Of a stretch of DNA of 50,133 bases, positions 28,325-36,521 are shown in pieces. This stretch comes from Pseudomonadota bacterium. GTDB taxonomy: Bacteria; Pseudomonadota; Gammaproteobacteria; Steroidobacterales; MnTg04. The translations under genes and the position numbers were made by a program. The stretch is from contig JADFSO010000020.1 in assembly GCA_022560735.1 (NCBI GenBank), forward strand, positions 1 to 50,133, written 5' to 3'. Every line of letters begins with the position of its first letter. Position 1 is the first letter of the stretch. The notes beneath the pieces are model-generated. The model saw only the letters and a program-made list of their open reading frames with translations, made no database searches and was not told the origin of the DNA.

Positions 28325-29074
28325 TCAATAGGTTTTTGCCAGCGCATCGTGACTCAGCATTTCTTCCACCCGCGATACGTCTTCCGGACAATCGACAGCG
28401 ATCGTGTCTCGATCGGTGTGCACCATATGCACGGGCCTTCCATGTTCCATCAAACGCAGCATATCGATGGATTCGTATTGCTCCAGGGGCGTTGGCTCAA
28501 GCCGCGTATAGAGTTCGAGTTCGCTGCGTGTAAACGCGATAACGCACACCTGTTTCAGCGCAATCGTATCGGCGAGCCCCTCCTCGGTCAACGTCGGAAC
28601 CGGGGCTCGCGTCATATACATCGCGTTGCTTTTCCTGTCTGTTACCACTTTGATCGTATTCGGGTTTTCGTAGTCATCACGACTGTCCAGCCTGCGTGCC
28701 AGGTTAACGCATCCGACACTGTCGTCGTTCAGGAAGGGCTCGACCGCGGCATCGATCATATCCGGGTATATCATGGGCTCATCGCCTTGCACCATGACGA
28801 TCAGGTCGGCATCCAGTTTTTGCGCGGCTTCCGCGACCCGGTCGCTGGCGCGCTCATGGGCGGATGAGGTCATGACTACGGGCGCGCCAAAATCCTCCGC
28901 CGCCTGGCGGATTTCCTCATCACAGGTTGCGATCACCGTCGCGTGCAACTGCTCGCACAGGGAAACACGACGATAGATATGCTCGATCATCGATTTGCCA
29001 AGAATCGGCGTAAGCGGCTTTCCGGGGAATCTGCTCGATCCCATCCTGGCCGGAATTATTGCAACGATCTTCAT
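28325..29074 (-). CDS. CMP-Kdo synthetase-like cytidylyltransferase (KdsB family)
   Basis: Cytidylyltransferase of ~249 residues, the KdsB length, transferring CMP from CTP to a 2-keto-3-deoxy sugar acid. It has the CTP-binding IPARMGSSRFPGKPL, HERASDRVAEAA, MVQGDEPMI and SIDMLRLMEHG near the C-terminus. It departs from typical KdsB in several blocks and sits with an HpcH/HpaI aldolase and not with kdsA/kdsC/kdsD, so its substrate may be a different ulosonic acid. ATG 29074 (MKIVAIIPARMG) is the natural start. It is first in the minus-strand operon and divergent from a GT-B gene. Confidence 0.8.
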   Translation of the reverse strand: MKIVAIIPARMGSSRFPGKPLTPILGKSMIEHIYRRVSLCEQLHATVIATCDEEIRQAAEDFGAPVVMTSSAHERASDRVAEAAQKLDADLIVMVQGDEPMIYPDMIDAAVEPFLNDDSVGCVNLARRLDSRDDYENPNTIKVVTDRKSNAMYMTRAPVPTLTEEGLADTIALKQVCVIAFTRSELELYTRLEPTPLEQYESIDMLRLMEHGRPVHMVHTDRDTIAVDCPEDVSRVEEMLSHDALAKTY

Positions 29075-29309
29075 TTTGAACGGTTTTCCTCGGACGATGG
29101 GAAGCGGCAAGGCGCTGCTCGAACCGGCATTGTACTATCAATTTTCAGACAACTGGCGCACGGGACGCAATGGCTGCGAACCCGGCTATTCCTGGCGTGG
29201 GCGGGCAAGATTGCGCCTGTGGCCAGGGCCAACCCGCGATAGGCACGCAACATCCGTTCATGTAAAATGACTCGTTTGCACGCAGCCTTTCCCGTCTTCC
29301 GGCACCCCC

Positions 29310-30575
29310 ATGAAAGCACTCTTTTTTCTCCGCCACTACAACGACATCGATCACATTACCCCGGTCGTCCACAAATGGGTCGAGCGGGGTCACGGCTGCG
29401 ATTTGCTCCTTATGGGGGAGGCGCATTTCCGCGAGGACTTCAGGATCGTGTACCTGGCTGGCCTGGATGGAGTTCGCGTCGCCCGGATCGACGAAATTCT
29501 GAGTCGGCGGCAATTTGCTCGCCTGCGCCTGCAAAAACTGCTGCTCGACAGAAACCTGCGTGGAGCGCTGCCGGCGATCGCCAGCCGAATGCTCGATCGT
29601 GTGTTCGATACCGAAAAACGAGCAAAATTCTGGCGGAAAATATCCCGGCTTATCCTGCAACGAAGTTTTGCCGACCACGAGCGTGGCGTCGTGGCATTCG
29701 ACTGGATCAGCAGCAATTCGGTTTTTCCAATCGAATTTGTGCAAAATGTGGTTGCCACCGCCAAGGGCATGGGGTTGAAAGCCGTTTCCCTGCCCCATGG
29801 CGATAGCCCGCATGCGAATCACCTGGTCCGGGTGGAAGAACTCAAACTGGTACCCCACACCAAGTTTGCCGCGGCGAGCATGTTCGATCGAATCGTGGTA
29901 CCGAATGAATTGTGTGCGACTCGATTTCGCCCCTTTGCCGACGGTTCGTCCATTGCTGTCCTGGGTTCACCCCGTTATTGCGACGAGTGGCTGGAGAAAC
30001 TCAACACACTGTTGCCGGAATCACCACTCGAGGATGAGCCCGACAAACTCAAGGTTGTGCTTTTCCTGAGAAAACGCGTTTTCTCTGTTTTTTGGGATGA
30101 GGTCGGCAGGGTAATTCAGTTGCTGGCAGCGTTTCCAGACGTGCAACTGATTGTCAAAGCACATACGCGGGGAGGCTGGAAACAGCCATTGTCACGCAAT
30201 CGGGCGTTGAGGAAGCTGGAAAATGTTCGCTTCGTGGCTGCGAAGGTACATTCAGCCCATTTGCTCAGTTGGGCAGATGTGGTCATCGATATCGCCACGT
30301 CAGTGGCATTCGAAGCCGTCAAACTCAACAAACCGGTGTTGGCGGCCGACTATCTGCACGCCGGGATCTCCACAGTCGGTAAGCATATTCCGGAATGTGT
30401 CTTGCATTGCAGGGATGATGTTTACTCCAGGATCGAGAATTTTCTGGCAAATGGCTGTGACAATTTCTACGTAGAAACGCATCGCCAGCAGTTTCTCGCT
30501 GAAATCGTTGACGTTCCTGACCCTGACGTACTACCGCGGTATGTCGATTTGCTGGAATCACAGGCTGCATCCTGA
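29310..30575 (+). CDS. GT-B-fold glycosyl- or glycerophosphotransferase-like protein
   Basis: Protein of 421 residues with two Rossmann-like halves. The N-terminal half has MKALFFLRHYNDIDHITPVV and a PHGDSPHANH block. The C-terminal half has VKAHTRGGW, AHLLSWADVVIDIATSVAFE and LNKPVLAADYLH, the donor-binding layout of GT-B transferases such as CDP-glycerol glycerophosphotransferases and capsule/Kdo transferases. It is divergent from the CMP-sugar-acid synthetase, so transfer of the CMP-activated sugar acid to a lipid acceptor is a reasonable guess. No membrane segment is seen. Donor and acceptor unproven. Confidence 0.6.
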   Translation: MKALFFLRHYNDIDHITPVVHKWVERGHGCDLLLMGEAHFREDFRIVYLAGLDGVRVARIDEILSRRQFARLRLQKLLLDRNLRGALPAIASRMLDRVFDTEKRAKFWRKISRLILQRSFADHERGVVAFDWISSNSVFPIEFVQNVVATAKGMGLKAVSLPHGDSPHANHLVRVEELKLVPHTKFAAASMFDRIVVPNELCATRFRPFADGSSIAVLGSPRYCDEWLEKLNTLLPESPLEDEPDKLKVVLFLRKRVFSVFWDEVGRVIQLLAAFPDVQLIVKAHTRGGWKQPLSRNRALRKLENVRFVAAKVHSAHLLSWADVVIDIATSVAFEAVKLNKPVLAADYLHAGISTVGKHIPECVLHCRDDVYSRIENFLANGCDNFYVETHRQQFLAEIVDVPDPDVLPRYVDLLESQAAS

Positions 30576-30642
30576 AAACACGATATAATCCCCCTGTCAC
30601 CGGCTTTCCGCTCCCCTTCGAGCTCACCAATACTTGACGACT

Positions 30643-33135
30643 ATGGCTTTTCTGACACAACGTATTGTTCAATCAGTCCTGAAGCTCCCGGCGACCATCA
30701 GGGCGACCCAGGTACGCGTCGAGCCGGACGTGGTCGTGCTCCCGGTCCGCGCCGGCGTCTCTCCCGGCGGAAAACCTCCAGTCAGGATTTACCTGGGAAC
30801 CGAAACCGCGCAGCACAAGGCCGAGCGAATCTTTATCTGGTCGATAGAGCAGGTACGCGACCCTGCACGCGTGTATGAGATTTACCTGATGAAGCATCTT
30901 CGCGGTTTTCGTTCGCGATTCTGGCTTACCGGGTTTACCAACTATCGCTTCGCCATCCCGCATTTTGCGGCCAGCACCGGTCGCGCAATTTACAACGATG
31001 TAGACCAGATTTATCTCAAGGACCCTGGCGAATTATTCGATCTGGATATGCATGGCCACGGTTATCTTGCGATCGACCCGGGCGACACGTCGGTTGCTCT
31101 TTTTGACTGCGCAGAAATGGCGCAGATCTGGACCCTGGACGATGCACGGAAAGGCCGCAAGAATCCTTTGCAGGCCAGGGCCAGTTCCACCCAGGGTCTG
31201 TGGGGGAAATTGGCCGGCGGCTGGAATTCGCGTGATCGGGAATACGTGCCTGGACAGTCCGGCGTACTGCACTACACGGCGCTGCATAAACAGCCATGGC
31301 ACCCGTTCCCGAAATTGTTCGTCTATCACGCCAACCAGGCAGGCGATGTCTGGTTCGATCTCGAGCAAAGCGCAAACGACGCCGGTTTTCAGGTTTTCAG
31401 CAGGGGAAATCCGAGCCAGGCATTCAAGGACTTGTGCGATATAGCCCAAGACCCGCAAGTAATTTCACAACGAGACGACAGCGGGAAAACAACTGCCGTT
31501 GGTTCGAATCAAGCCGGTCTGGCTGGATTGCTCGAGGAATGCTCCGCGCGCACGGTGCTTGATTGCCAGATACTCGCCGCTTCCCCGGGTTCAATCATGC
31601 GCTTTCCCGCAGTAGCCGAGGCAGGCATTGAACAGTTGGTGGAATTCGACCCAACGGCGCATTTGGAACAAGCCGCTCCAACCGAGCGTGCCGACGCGGT
31701 CGTTTGCCTTGAGACACTGGATTTTGTACCCGATGACGATATCCCGTGGCTGCTCAGACAGCTGTTCGAGCGCAGCAAACGACTGGTGTATTGCGAAGTT
31801 TCCGGCAAACCAGGCCGTCACTACCTGGCAAACGGCGCAACATTGGATCGCCGCAGCCGGCCTGTCGAATGGTGGCAATACCAATTTGAACTCGTGGCAA
31901 GACATTACCCGGCCGTGCGCTGGCGTCTGTGCATACAGGATAATCGACGACCATCGATCGTCGAGGGTAACGAATGCAACAACGGCGACGCCGTGCTTTG
32001 GGTCGTTGCCAATCAAAAACCTGGCCATACCGGCCAGGCAATCGCTCTTGCCGAGAAGCTCGGCTGGCCTTACCAGCTTGTTCGCGTTCCACAAGTACTC
32101 AGATCCCTGCTACTCGTCATGTTGCGCAATAATTCTGGGCGGGTGGAACCGCTTCGGCCGCCCTGGCCGAATGTCGTTATCGCCTGTGGTTGGTGGCCGA
32201 CTCGGGTTGCCCGCTGGATAAAGATGCGCAGCGGGGATCGTGTTCGCTTGCTGCTTGCCGGGCGCAAGTGCGGTCCGGTAAAAAGCCCGACCGATATCCT
32301 GGTCAGTTGCAGGCATTTCCATTTACCGATCCATGAGCGTCGCATCGAGACCTTGTTGCCGGTGCATCCCATTACAGAATCCGGCCTGGCCACTGCCCGG
32401 CAACGCGGGCAACAAATTATGGATGGTGCAACTCAGCCACGAGTTGCACTGCTGGTCGGCGGCTCCTCGAAGCAACATAAGCTGACACCGGCAGATGCGG
32501 CTTTGCTGGGTCGGCGGACTCTTGAGCAGGTGCAGGCAGTCGGCGGTTCGTTGTTTGCGGTCACATCGCGGCGTACCGGGAGCAAGGCTGCCGAGGCGCT
32601 GGCGAAATCCCTGCACGGAGCCGCACAACTGCATGTGTGGTCACACGGCGAAGCGGATAATCCCTATCTCAGTTATCTGGCGGCTGCCGACATTTTGATA
32701 GTGACGGGGGAAAGCGAGTCCATGATGATGGATGCAATTGCGACCGGCAAGCCGGTTTATATTTATCCGCTCAGGCAGCGCCGTTACGGACCATGGCTCA
32801 GGCTTGGCGCCAGGCTTGCCGAATGGTCGCAACGCGAGCCGAAAAACCGGCGCGGCACGGAAAGGCCGCAACAGGGATTTGAATATCTGTGCAGTCGGAT
32901 CCTGAAACGCGAATGGATTCTGCCGCCTCGCGATCTCGATGGTTTACATCGCGGCCTCACCGAGAGTGGCTTGGCAAGAATGTTCGGGCAGCCATTCTCA
33001 TCAACCGAGACCCCGCCTCCATCCATACCCGACGATCTCGGTCGCCGGCTGCGAACGATGCTGTCACAACCGCAACATGAAATTGCTGCGCAAACAGATA
33101 ATCGATTTTCTCGCAACGCAAGCATTGAGACCTGA
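30643..33135 (+). CDS. Three-domain fusion: GT8-like, degenerate methyltransferase, ELM1-family domain (copy 2)
   Basis: Paralogue of the 17137-19671 gene over its whole ~830 residues. The GT8-like N-terminal domain has VRIYLGTETAQHKAERIFIW and NDVDQIYLKDP (DVD near 119). The middle methyltransferase-like domain keeps DAVVCLETLDFVPDDDIPW but lacks the glycine loop (LDCQILAASPGSIM). The ELM1-family C-terminal domain has VLWVVANQKPGHTGQAIALA, LLVGGSSKQHKL and VTGESESMMMDAIATGKPVY. ATG 30643 is preferred over an in-frame TTG at 30634. A TATAAT lies at 30584-30589. The stop overlaps the oxygenase ATG by one base (TGATG). Likely a glycosyltransferase acting on the locus lipid. Confidence 0.72.
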   Translation: MAFLTQRIVQSVLKLPATIRATQVRVEPDVVVLPVRAGVSPGGKPPVRIYLGTETAQHKAERIFIWSIEQVRDPARVYEIYLMKHLRGFRSRFWLTGFTNYRFAIPHFAASTGRAIYNDVDQIYLKDPGELFDLDMHGHGYLAIDPGDTSVALFDCAEMAQIWTLDDARKGRKNPLQARASSTQGLWGKLAGGWNSRDREYVPGQSGVLHYTALHKQPWHPFPKLFVYHANQAGDVWFDLEQSANDAGFQVFSRGNPSQAFKDLCDIAQDPQVISQRDDSGKTTAVGSNQAGLAGLLEECSARTVLDCQILAASPGSIMRFPAVAEAGIEQLVEFDPTAHLEQAAPTERADAVVCLETLDFVPDDDIPWLLRQLFERSKRLVYCEVSGKPGRHYLANGATLDRRSRPVEWWQYQFELVARHYPAVRWRLCIQDNRRPSIVEGNECNNGDAVLWVVANQKPGHTGQAIALAEKLGWPYQLVRVPQVLRSLLLVMLRNNSGRVEPLRPPWPNVVIACGWWPTRVARWIKMRSGDRVRLLLAGRKCGPVKSPTDILVSCRHFHLPIHERRIETLLPVHPITESGLATARQRGQQIMDGATQPRVALLVGGSSKQHKLTPADAALLGRRTLEQVQAVGGSLFAVTSRRTGSKAAEALAKSLHGAAQLHVWSHGEADNPYLSYLAAADILIVTGESESMMMDAIATGKPVYIYPLRQRRYGPWLRLGARLAEWSQREPKNRRGTERPQQGFEYLCSRILKREWILPPRDLDGLHRGLTESGLARMFGQPFSSTETPPPSIPDDLGRRLRTMLSQPQHEIAAQTDNRFSRNASIET

Positions 33136-33848
33136 TGCAATATCTCGATATTGACAAGCTGGACGCAATCGATGCCGATGCGTTCGCCAATACAAAACCA
33201 TACCCCTTCATCAACCCGGCGGGCTTGCTGACCGATGACGGTTATGCCCGGTTGCTGGAAAACCAGCTGGATGTGTCCTTGCTCAATCCCAGCTTCAACC
33301 GCAAGAGATCGCACGGGCAATATTCGCACGACCGTTACGTACTCGAATATCAACCCGAACTCGAGTTTGTGCCTGCCGCCTGGAAGGACTTCATCGCTGA
33401 ATTACAGGGCTCCGAATACAGTCAATTTATCAAACGACTGTATCGTTGCCGGTCATTCCATCTCAATATGCATTGGCACTATGCACCGACCGGTTGCGGT
33501 GTTTCACCGCATTGTGATTCGATTCACAAGATGGGTTCTCATATATTTTATCTCAATACTGTTGACGACTGGGACCCGAGCTGGGGTGGCCAGACCCTGG
33601 TACTCGATGACCACGGACGCTTCGATACAAATTCAGCGCCGGCATTTGAGGACTTTGACAATATTATTTCCAGCGAGTGCGTTGGAAATTACAGCACCTT
33701 GTTTTTGCGCCGTGATCGATCCTGGCACGGAGTTCGTGAATTGACCTGTCCGGATGACAAGTTGCGCAAGGTTTTTATTGTCGTAATCAGCCGGCCGTTA
33801 CTGTACGCAGCGCGACGCGCGATCAATTGGCTCAAGAAAAAGAAATGA
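33135..33848 (+). CDS. 2-oxoglutarate/Fe(II)-dependent oxygenase-like protein, copy 2
   Basis: Paralogue of the 19668-20408 gene, 237 residues, with an intact metal triad: H126 and D128 in SPHCDS, H198 in SWHGVR, plus R211 in LRKVFIVVI. Shared landmarks include FHLNMHWHYAPTGCGVSPH and NTVDDWDPSWGGQTLVL. It is translationally coupled to the fusion gene before it (TGATG) and to the sulfotransferase after it (ATGA). Its constant pairing with the fusion enzyme suggests that it modifies the same product. Confidence 0.75.
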   Translation: MQYLDIDKLDAIDADAFANTKPYPFINPAGLLTDDGYARLLENQLDVSLLNPSFNRKRSHGQYSHDRYVLEYQPELEFVPAAWKDFIAELQGSEYSQFIKRLYRCRSFHLNMHWHYAPTGCGVSPHCDSIHKMGSHIFYLNTVDDWDPSWGGQTLVLDDHGRFDTNSAPAFEDFDNIISSECVGNYSTLFLRRDRSWHGVRELTCPDDKLRKVFIVVISRPLLYAARRAINWLKKKK

Positions 33849-34834
33849 TGCCTCCAGGGCAAGCTGGCAGCCGTGAATCTCGTCAACGCGCGGTCCTGGT
33901 CCTGGGGGCCGGTCGCAGCGGCACCAGCATTGTCACTCGAGCGATCCAGGCGGTGGGTGTGGATCTGGGCGATGACTTCAAGCCGCCTTCGCGCAAGAAC
34001 CCCACGGGCTTTTTTGAGGATGCCGCCCTGCTGAAGCTCAGCAAAAGACTGCGTCGTAAGCTGGGTCTGCGACCGGATAGCCTGCGTCTGCTCGATGACT
34101 CGGTTTGGACCAGCCCTGCGGTAATGCCCTTCTATAAGGAATTTGCCGCGACGATCGATGATCGTTTCGGCCATGCGCCGGTATGGGGCTTCAAATATGC
34201 GCGCACCATGCGATTACTGCCATTTTGGAAACGCTTGTTCGAGGAGATGGATATCTCGCCAAGTTATGTCATGCCGATAAGGAATCCGTTAAGCGTGGCG
34301 CGCTCCCGCTCCAGACTCGATGCGCATCGCGGCCAGCAGGAACACAGCGACCTCGAATGGCTGGTCAATGTCGTGCCCTATTTTGATCGGGTGCGAAACA
34401 GGAACCTGGTGATAGTCGACTACGACAAACTGATGGAAAATCCAACAGCGCAACTGGAACGCCTGGCGACCCGGCTGGACTTGCCATTAACCGAACAGAT
34501 TCAGCAGGAAATCCATAGCTTTGCGAATTCGTTTCTTGAGCGCAGCCTGCAACACACCCGTTTTTCCATCGATGACCTGAAAAACGCAAAAAAAATCAAT
34601 GTCCTGGTGCGTGACGCCTATTACTGGCTCGATCGCCTGGCTGGCGACGAAATTCAGCCCACTACTTCCGAGCTGTGGGATGCCTGGGACAAAATAAACT
34701 CAGGGGTCTCGGCGCTTGGCCCGATGCTTGCGCAGCTGGATACGCTCAATCGTGAGCTTCGACACGCACAGTGGAATCCATTGAGTCCAATACCAGCGGC
34801 ATGGAATCTGGCACGCCGGTTAATGCGTCGCTGA
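33845..34834 (+). CDS. PAPS-dependent sulfotransferase-like protein
   Basis: Sulfotransferase-family protein of ~329 residues. The 5'-phosphosulfate loop is visible in LVLGAGRSGTSIVTRA, the 3'-phosphate-binding strand in VMPIRNPLSVARSRSR, and a typical late block in VIVDYDKLMENPTAQL. It would transfer sulfate from PAPS to a hydroxyl of a lipid or sugar in the cytosol. ATG 33845 overlaps the oxygenase stop (ATGA). It takes the place occupied by a fatty acid hydroxylase after the first fusion/oxygenase pair, pointing to a sulfated glycosphingolipid-like product. No PAPS synthesis genes are in the window. Confidence 0.78.
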   Translation: MMPPGQAGSRESRQRAVLVLGAGRSGTSIVTRAIQAVGVDLGDDFKPPSRKNPTGFFEDAALLKLSKRLRRKLGLRPDSLRLLDDSVWTSPAVMPFYKEFAATIDDRFGHAPVWGFKYARTMRLLPFWKRLFEEMDISPSYVMPIRNPLSVARSRSRLDAHRGQQEHSDLEWLVNVVPYFDRVRNRNLVIVDYDKLMENPTAQLERLATRLDLPLTEQIQQEIHSFANSFLERSLQHTRFSIDDLKNAKKINVLVRDAYYWLDRLAGDEIQPTTSELWDAWDKINSGVSALGPMLAQLDTLNRELRHAQWNPLSPIPAAWNLARRLMRR

Positions 34835-34847
34835 TCGGCGATCAGCG
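34829..34847. terminator. Perfect hairpin containing the stop codons of two convergent genes
   Basis: CGCTGATC (34829-34836) pairs fully with GATCAGCG (34840-34847) across a GGC loop. The sulfotransferase TGA (34832-34834) and the LptA-like gene TGA (minus strand, 34842-34844) lie symmetrically in the two arms. There is no U-tract on either side, so it may block convergent transcription or stabilise 3' ends instead of acting as a classical terminator. Confidence 0.45.
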
Positions 34848-35342
34848 GGCAGGTTTCGGCTTGGCGGTAACCCGGACTCCCTCCGGACCACCCGCTTCGA
34901 GCTTGTCTCGCTCAAGATCGTAAAGGATTTCACTGCTTCGCATGGTGTTGCCACCGCTGGTCACCATCGCATCGCCAGACAGGCGGAGCAGACCGGGCTC
35001 TCTTTGATATTCAAGTTTCCGGCCTTCGGCCTCGGTAATCGCGCCATTTTCCGCAGCAGAAGCCTGGAAGACGAATTGCACCGGCGATCCCTCGGCCACA
35101 ATTCGGTCGAGGTCGTCCATTTTACCGTATACGGTGGCCTTATCGGCCGTTACCGCCCACCGTGGCGTCCTTAATTCGAAATTCCCCCGGAAGTGAAAGA
35201 TATTCTGCTCCGGCTCCTCCCAGACCTCATCTGCGGTAACAAGAATCGTATTTTCGTCGGATATTTTCAGCAGCCCCGCCGCTGCGCCATTGCCTGCATA
35301 CAGGGCAATAATGGCGACCGCTACAGTTCTCAGTTTCGTCAT
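34842..35342 (-). CDS. LptA/OstA-like periplasmic protein
   Basis: Periplasmic protein of 166 residues with a signal peptide (residues 1-22, ending near GNGAAA). The rest forms an OstA/LptA-type beta-jellyroll: LVTADEVWEEPEQNIFHFRG, RWAVTADKATVYGK and LRLSGDAMVTSGGNTMRSSE. LptA bridges the periplasm, passing LPS from LptFGC to LptD. Here it is divergent from an lptF-lptG pair, outside the usual lptCAB context, within the sphingolipid locus. A dedicated bridge for the sphingolipid is inferred. The stop lies in the shared palindrome at 34829-34847. Confidence 0.75.
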   Translation of the reverse strand: MTKLRTVAVAIIALYAGNGAAAGLLKISDENTILVTADEVWEEPEQNIFHFRGNFELRTPRWAVTADKATVYGKMDDLDRIVAEGSPVQFVFQASAAENGAITEAEGRKLEYQREPGLLRLSGDAMVTSGGNTMRSSEILYDLERDKLEAGGPEGVRVTAKPKPAR

Positions 35343-35435
35343 GACATAATCACATACGACTCACGGGTTGATTCTGCAACCATCGATATCGACCAACTCG
35401 CTGAGTCCATCAATTTATACTGCAGGAAAACGAAT

Positions 35436-36521
35436 ATGCAGGTCGATCGCTATCTGTTGCGCGAAGTCAGTGTACCTTTTGTGGGAGTGAGTAGCGCACT
35501 CCTGGTGATCTTTCTTACCTATAGCATGACGGTTTTCCTGGCCAAGGCCAGTAGCGGCCTGTTCAATCCCAGCGAAGTCGCGTACCTGACCTTTCTCAAA
35601 TCCATCGTCGCCCTGGAGGTGCTGTTACCCCTCGGCATGTATTTGGGGATAATCATGGGAATGGGTCGTCTTTACAGCGACTCGGAGATGTATGCATTGC
35701 AGGCTGCCGGGATAGGCGAGGTTCGCTTGTTGCGGCCGATTATTATTTTCGCCACCACCATAGCCGTCGTCATCGGCCTGTTATCAACAGTGGCGCGACC
35801 CTGGGCCTACCGCCAGGTATACGAGTTAGGGGCAGCTGCAGCAGCATCCACCGAACTGGAACGTATCAGGGCTGGCCAGTTTTATGTCGACGAAAAAGCG
35901 GGACGGACGATATTCATCCAGGGGATGTCGGAAGATCGTCATCAATTGCAGGGAATTTTTATTCGCAGCCGTGATAAACAGGGCCTTCAGATCACTTCAT
36001 CCGCGACTGGTTTTTTTGAACCGTTTGCCACCAAGGACCATCATAAACTTGTGTTGGTCGATGCACAGGTTTACAAGACGGTTGACGACGGCCCGAACAT
36101 CCTGGGCCGCTTCAAATCTCTTTCCCTTTTCTTGAGAATCGCCGACCCCAAGCCCGTTGGATATAAAGTCAAGGCTGAGTCAACCCTGAATTTACGAAAT
36201 TACCAGGACCCGAAGGAAAAGGCCGAATTCCAGTGGCGTTTGTCGACATCACTATCGGCGCTGCTTCTTGCGCTGGCGGCCGTTCCGCTGAGTCGCTCGC
36301 TCCCTCGTCGAGGGCGTTACGCGAAAACCTTGATTGCGCTACTGGTTTATGCGTCATACATGAATTTTCTTACCATGGCAAAGACCTGGGTGGAGCAGGA
36401 AAAGGTGGCCTCGATCTGGTGGGTGCCGGGACTATTTGCGCTGGTCGTCGTAATTCTTTACTCCCCCTGGCGAGTCCTGGTAAGACACCACAAGGCAAAG
36501 CAGTCTCATGCTGATCGTTGA
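35436..36521 (+). CDS. lptF: LptF-like permease of an Lpt-type lipid exporter
   Basis: Inner-membrane protein of ~361 residues with the LptF/LptG (YjgP/YjgQ) layout: three N-terminal membrane helices, a ~150-residue periplasmic beta-jellyroll and three C-terminal helices. It begins MQVDRYLLREVSVPF, typical of the family, and has the EMYALQAAGIGEVRLLRPI coupling-helix region. ATG 35436 has AGGAAAA upstream; codons before it belong to the divergent promoter region. It overlaps lptG by 14 bp. Lpt-type permeases extract lipids from the inner membrane. The position beside ceramide genes, as with an LptF homologue in Caulobacter, suggests sphingolipid export. Confidence 0.83.
   Translation: MQVDRYLLREVSVPFVGVSSALLVIFLTYSMTVFLAKASSGLFNPSEVAYLTFLKSIVALEVLLPLGMYLGIIMGMGRLYSDSEMYALQAAGIGEVRLLRPIIIFATTIAVVIGLLSTVARPWAYRQVYELGAAAAASTELERIRAGQFYVDEKAGRTIFIQGMSEDRHQLQGIFIRSRDKQGLQITSSATGFFEPFATKDHHKLVLVDAQVYKTVDDGPNILGRFKSLSLFLRIADPKPVGYKVKAESTLNLRNYQDPKEKAEFQWRLSTSLSALLLALAAVPLSRSLPRRGRYAKTLIALLVYASYMNFLTMAKTWVEQEKVASIWWVPGLFALVVVILYSPWRVLVRHHKAKQSHADR

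Noticed and set aside
28325..29074. Ordinary kdsB for LPS synthesis
   Set aside because: Not excluded, but the overlapping aldolase, dehydrogenase and epimerase genes and absence of other kds genes argue for a specialised substrate.
30584..30589. TATAAT as a mapped promoter for the second fusion gene
   Set aside because: The -10 hexamer is perfect but no -35 lies at the right distance; mentioned in the gene entry only.
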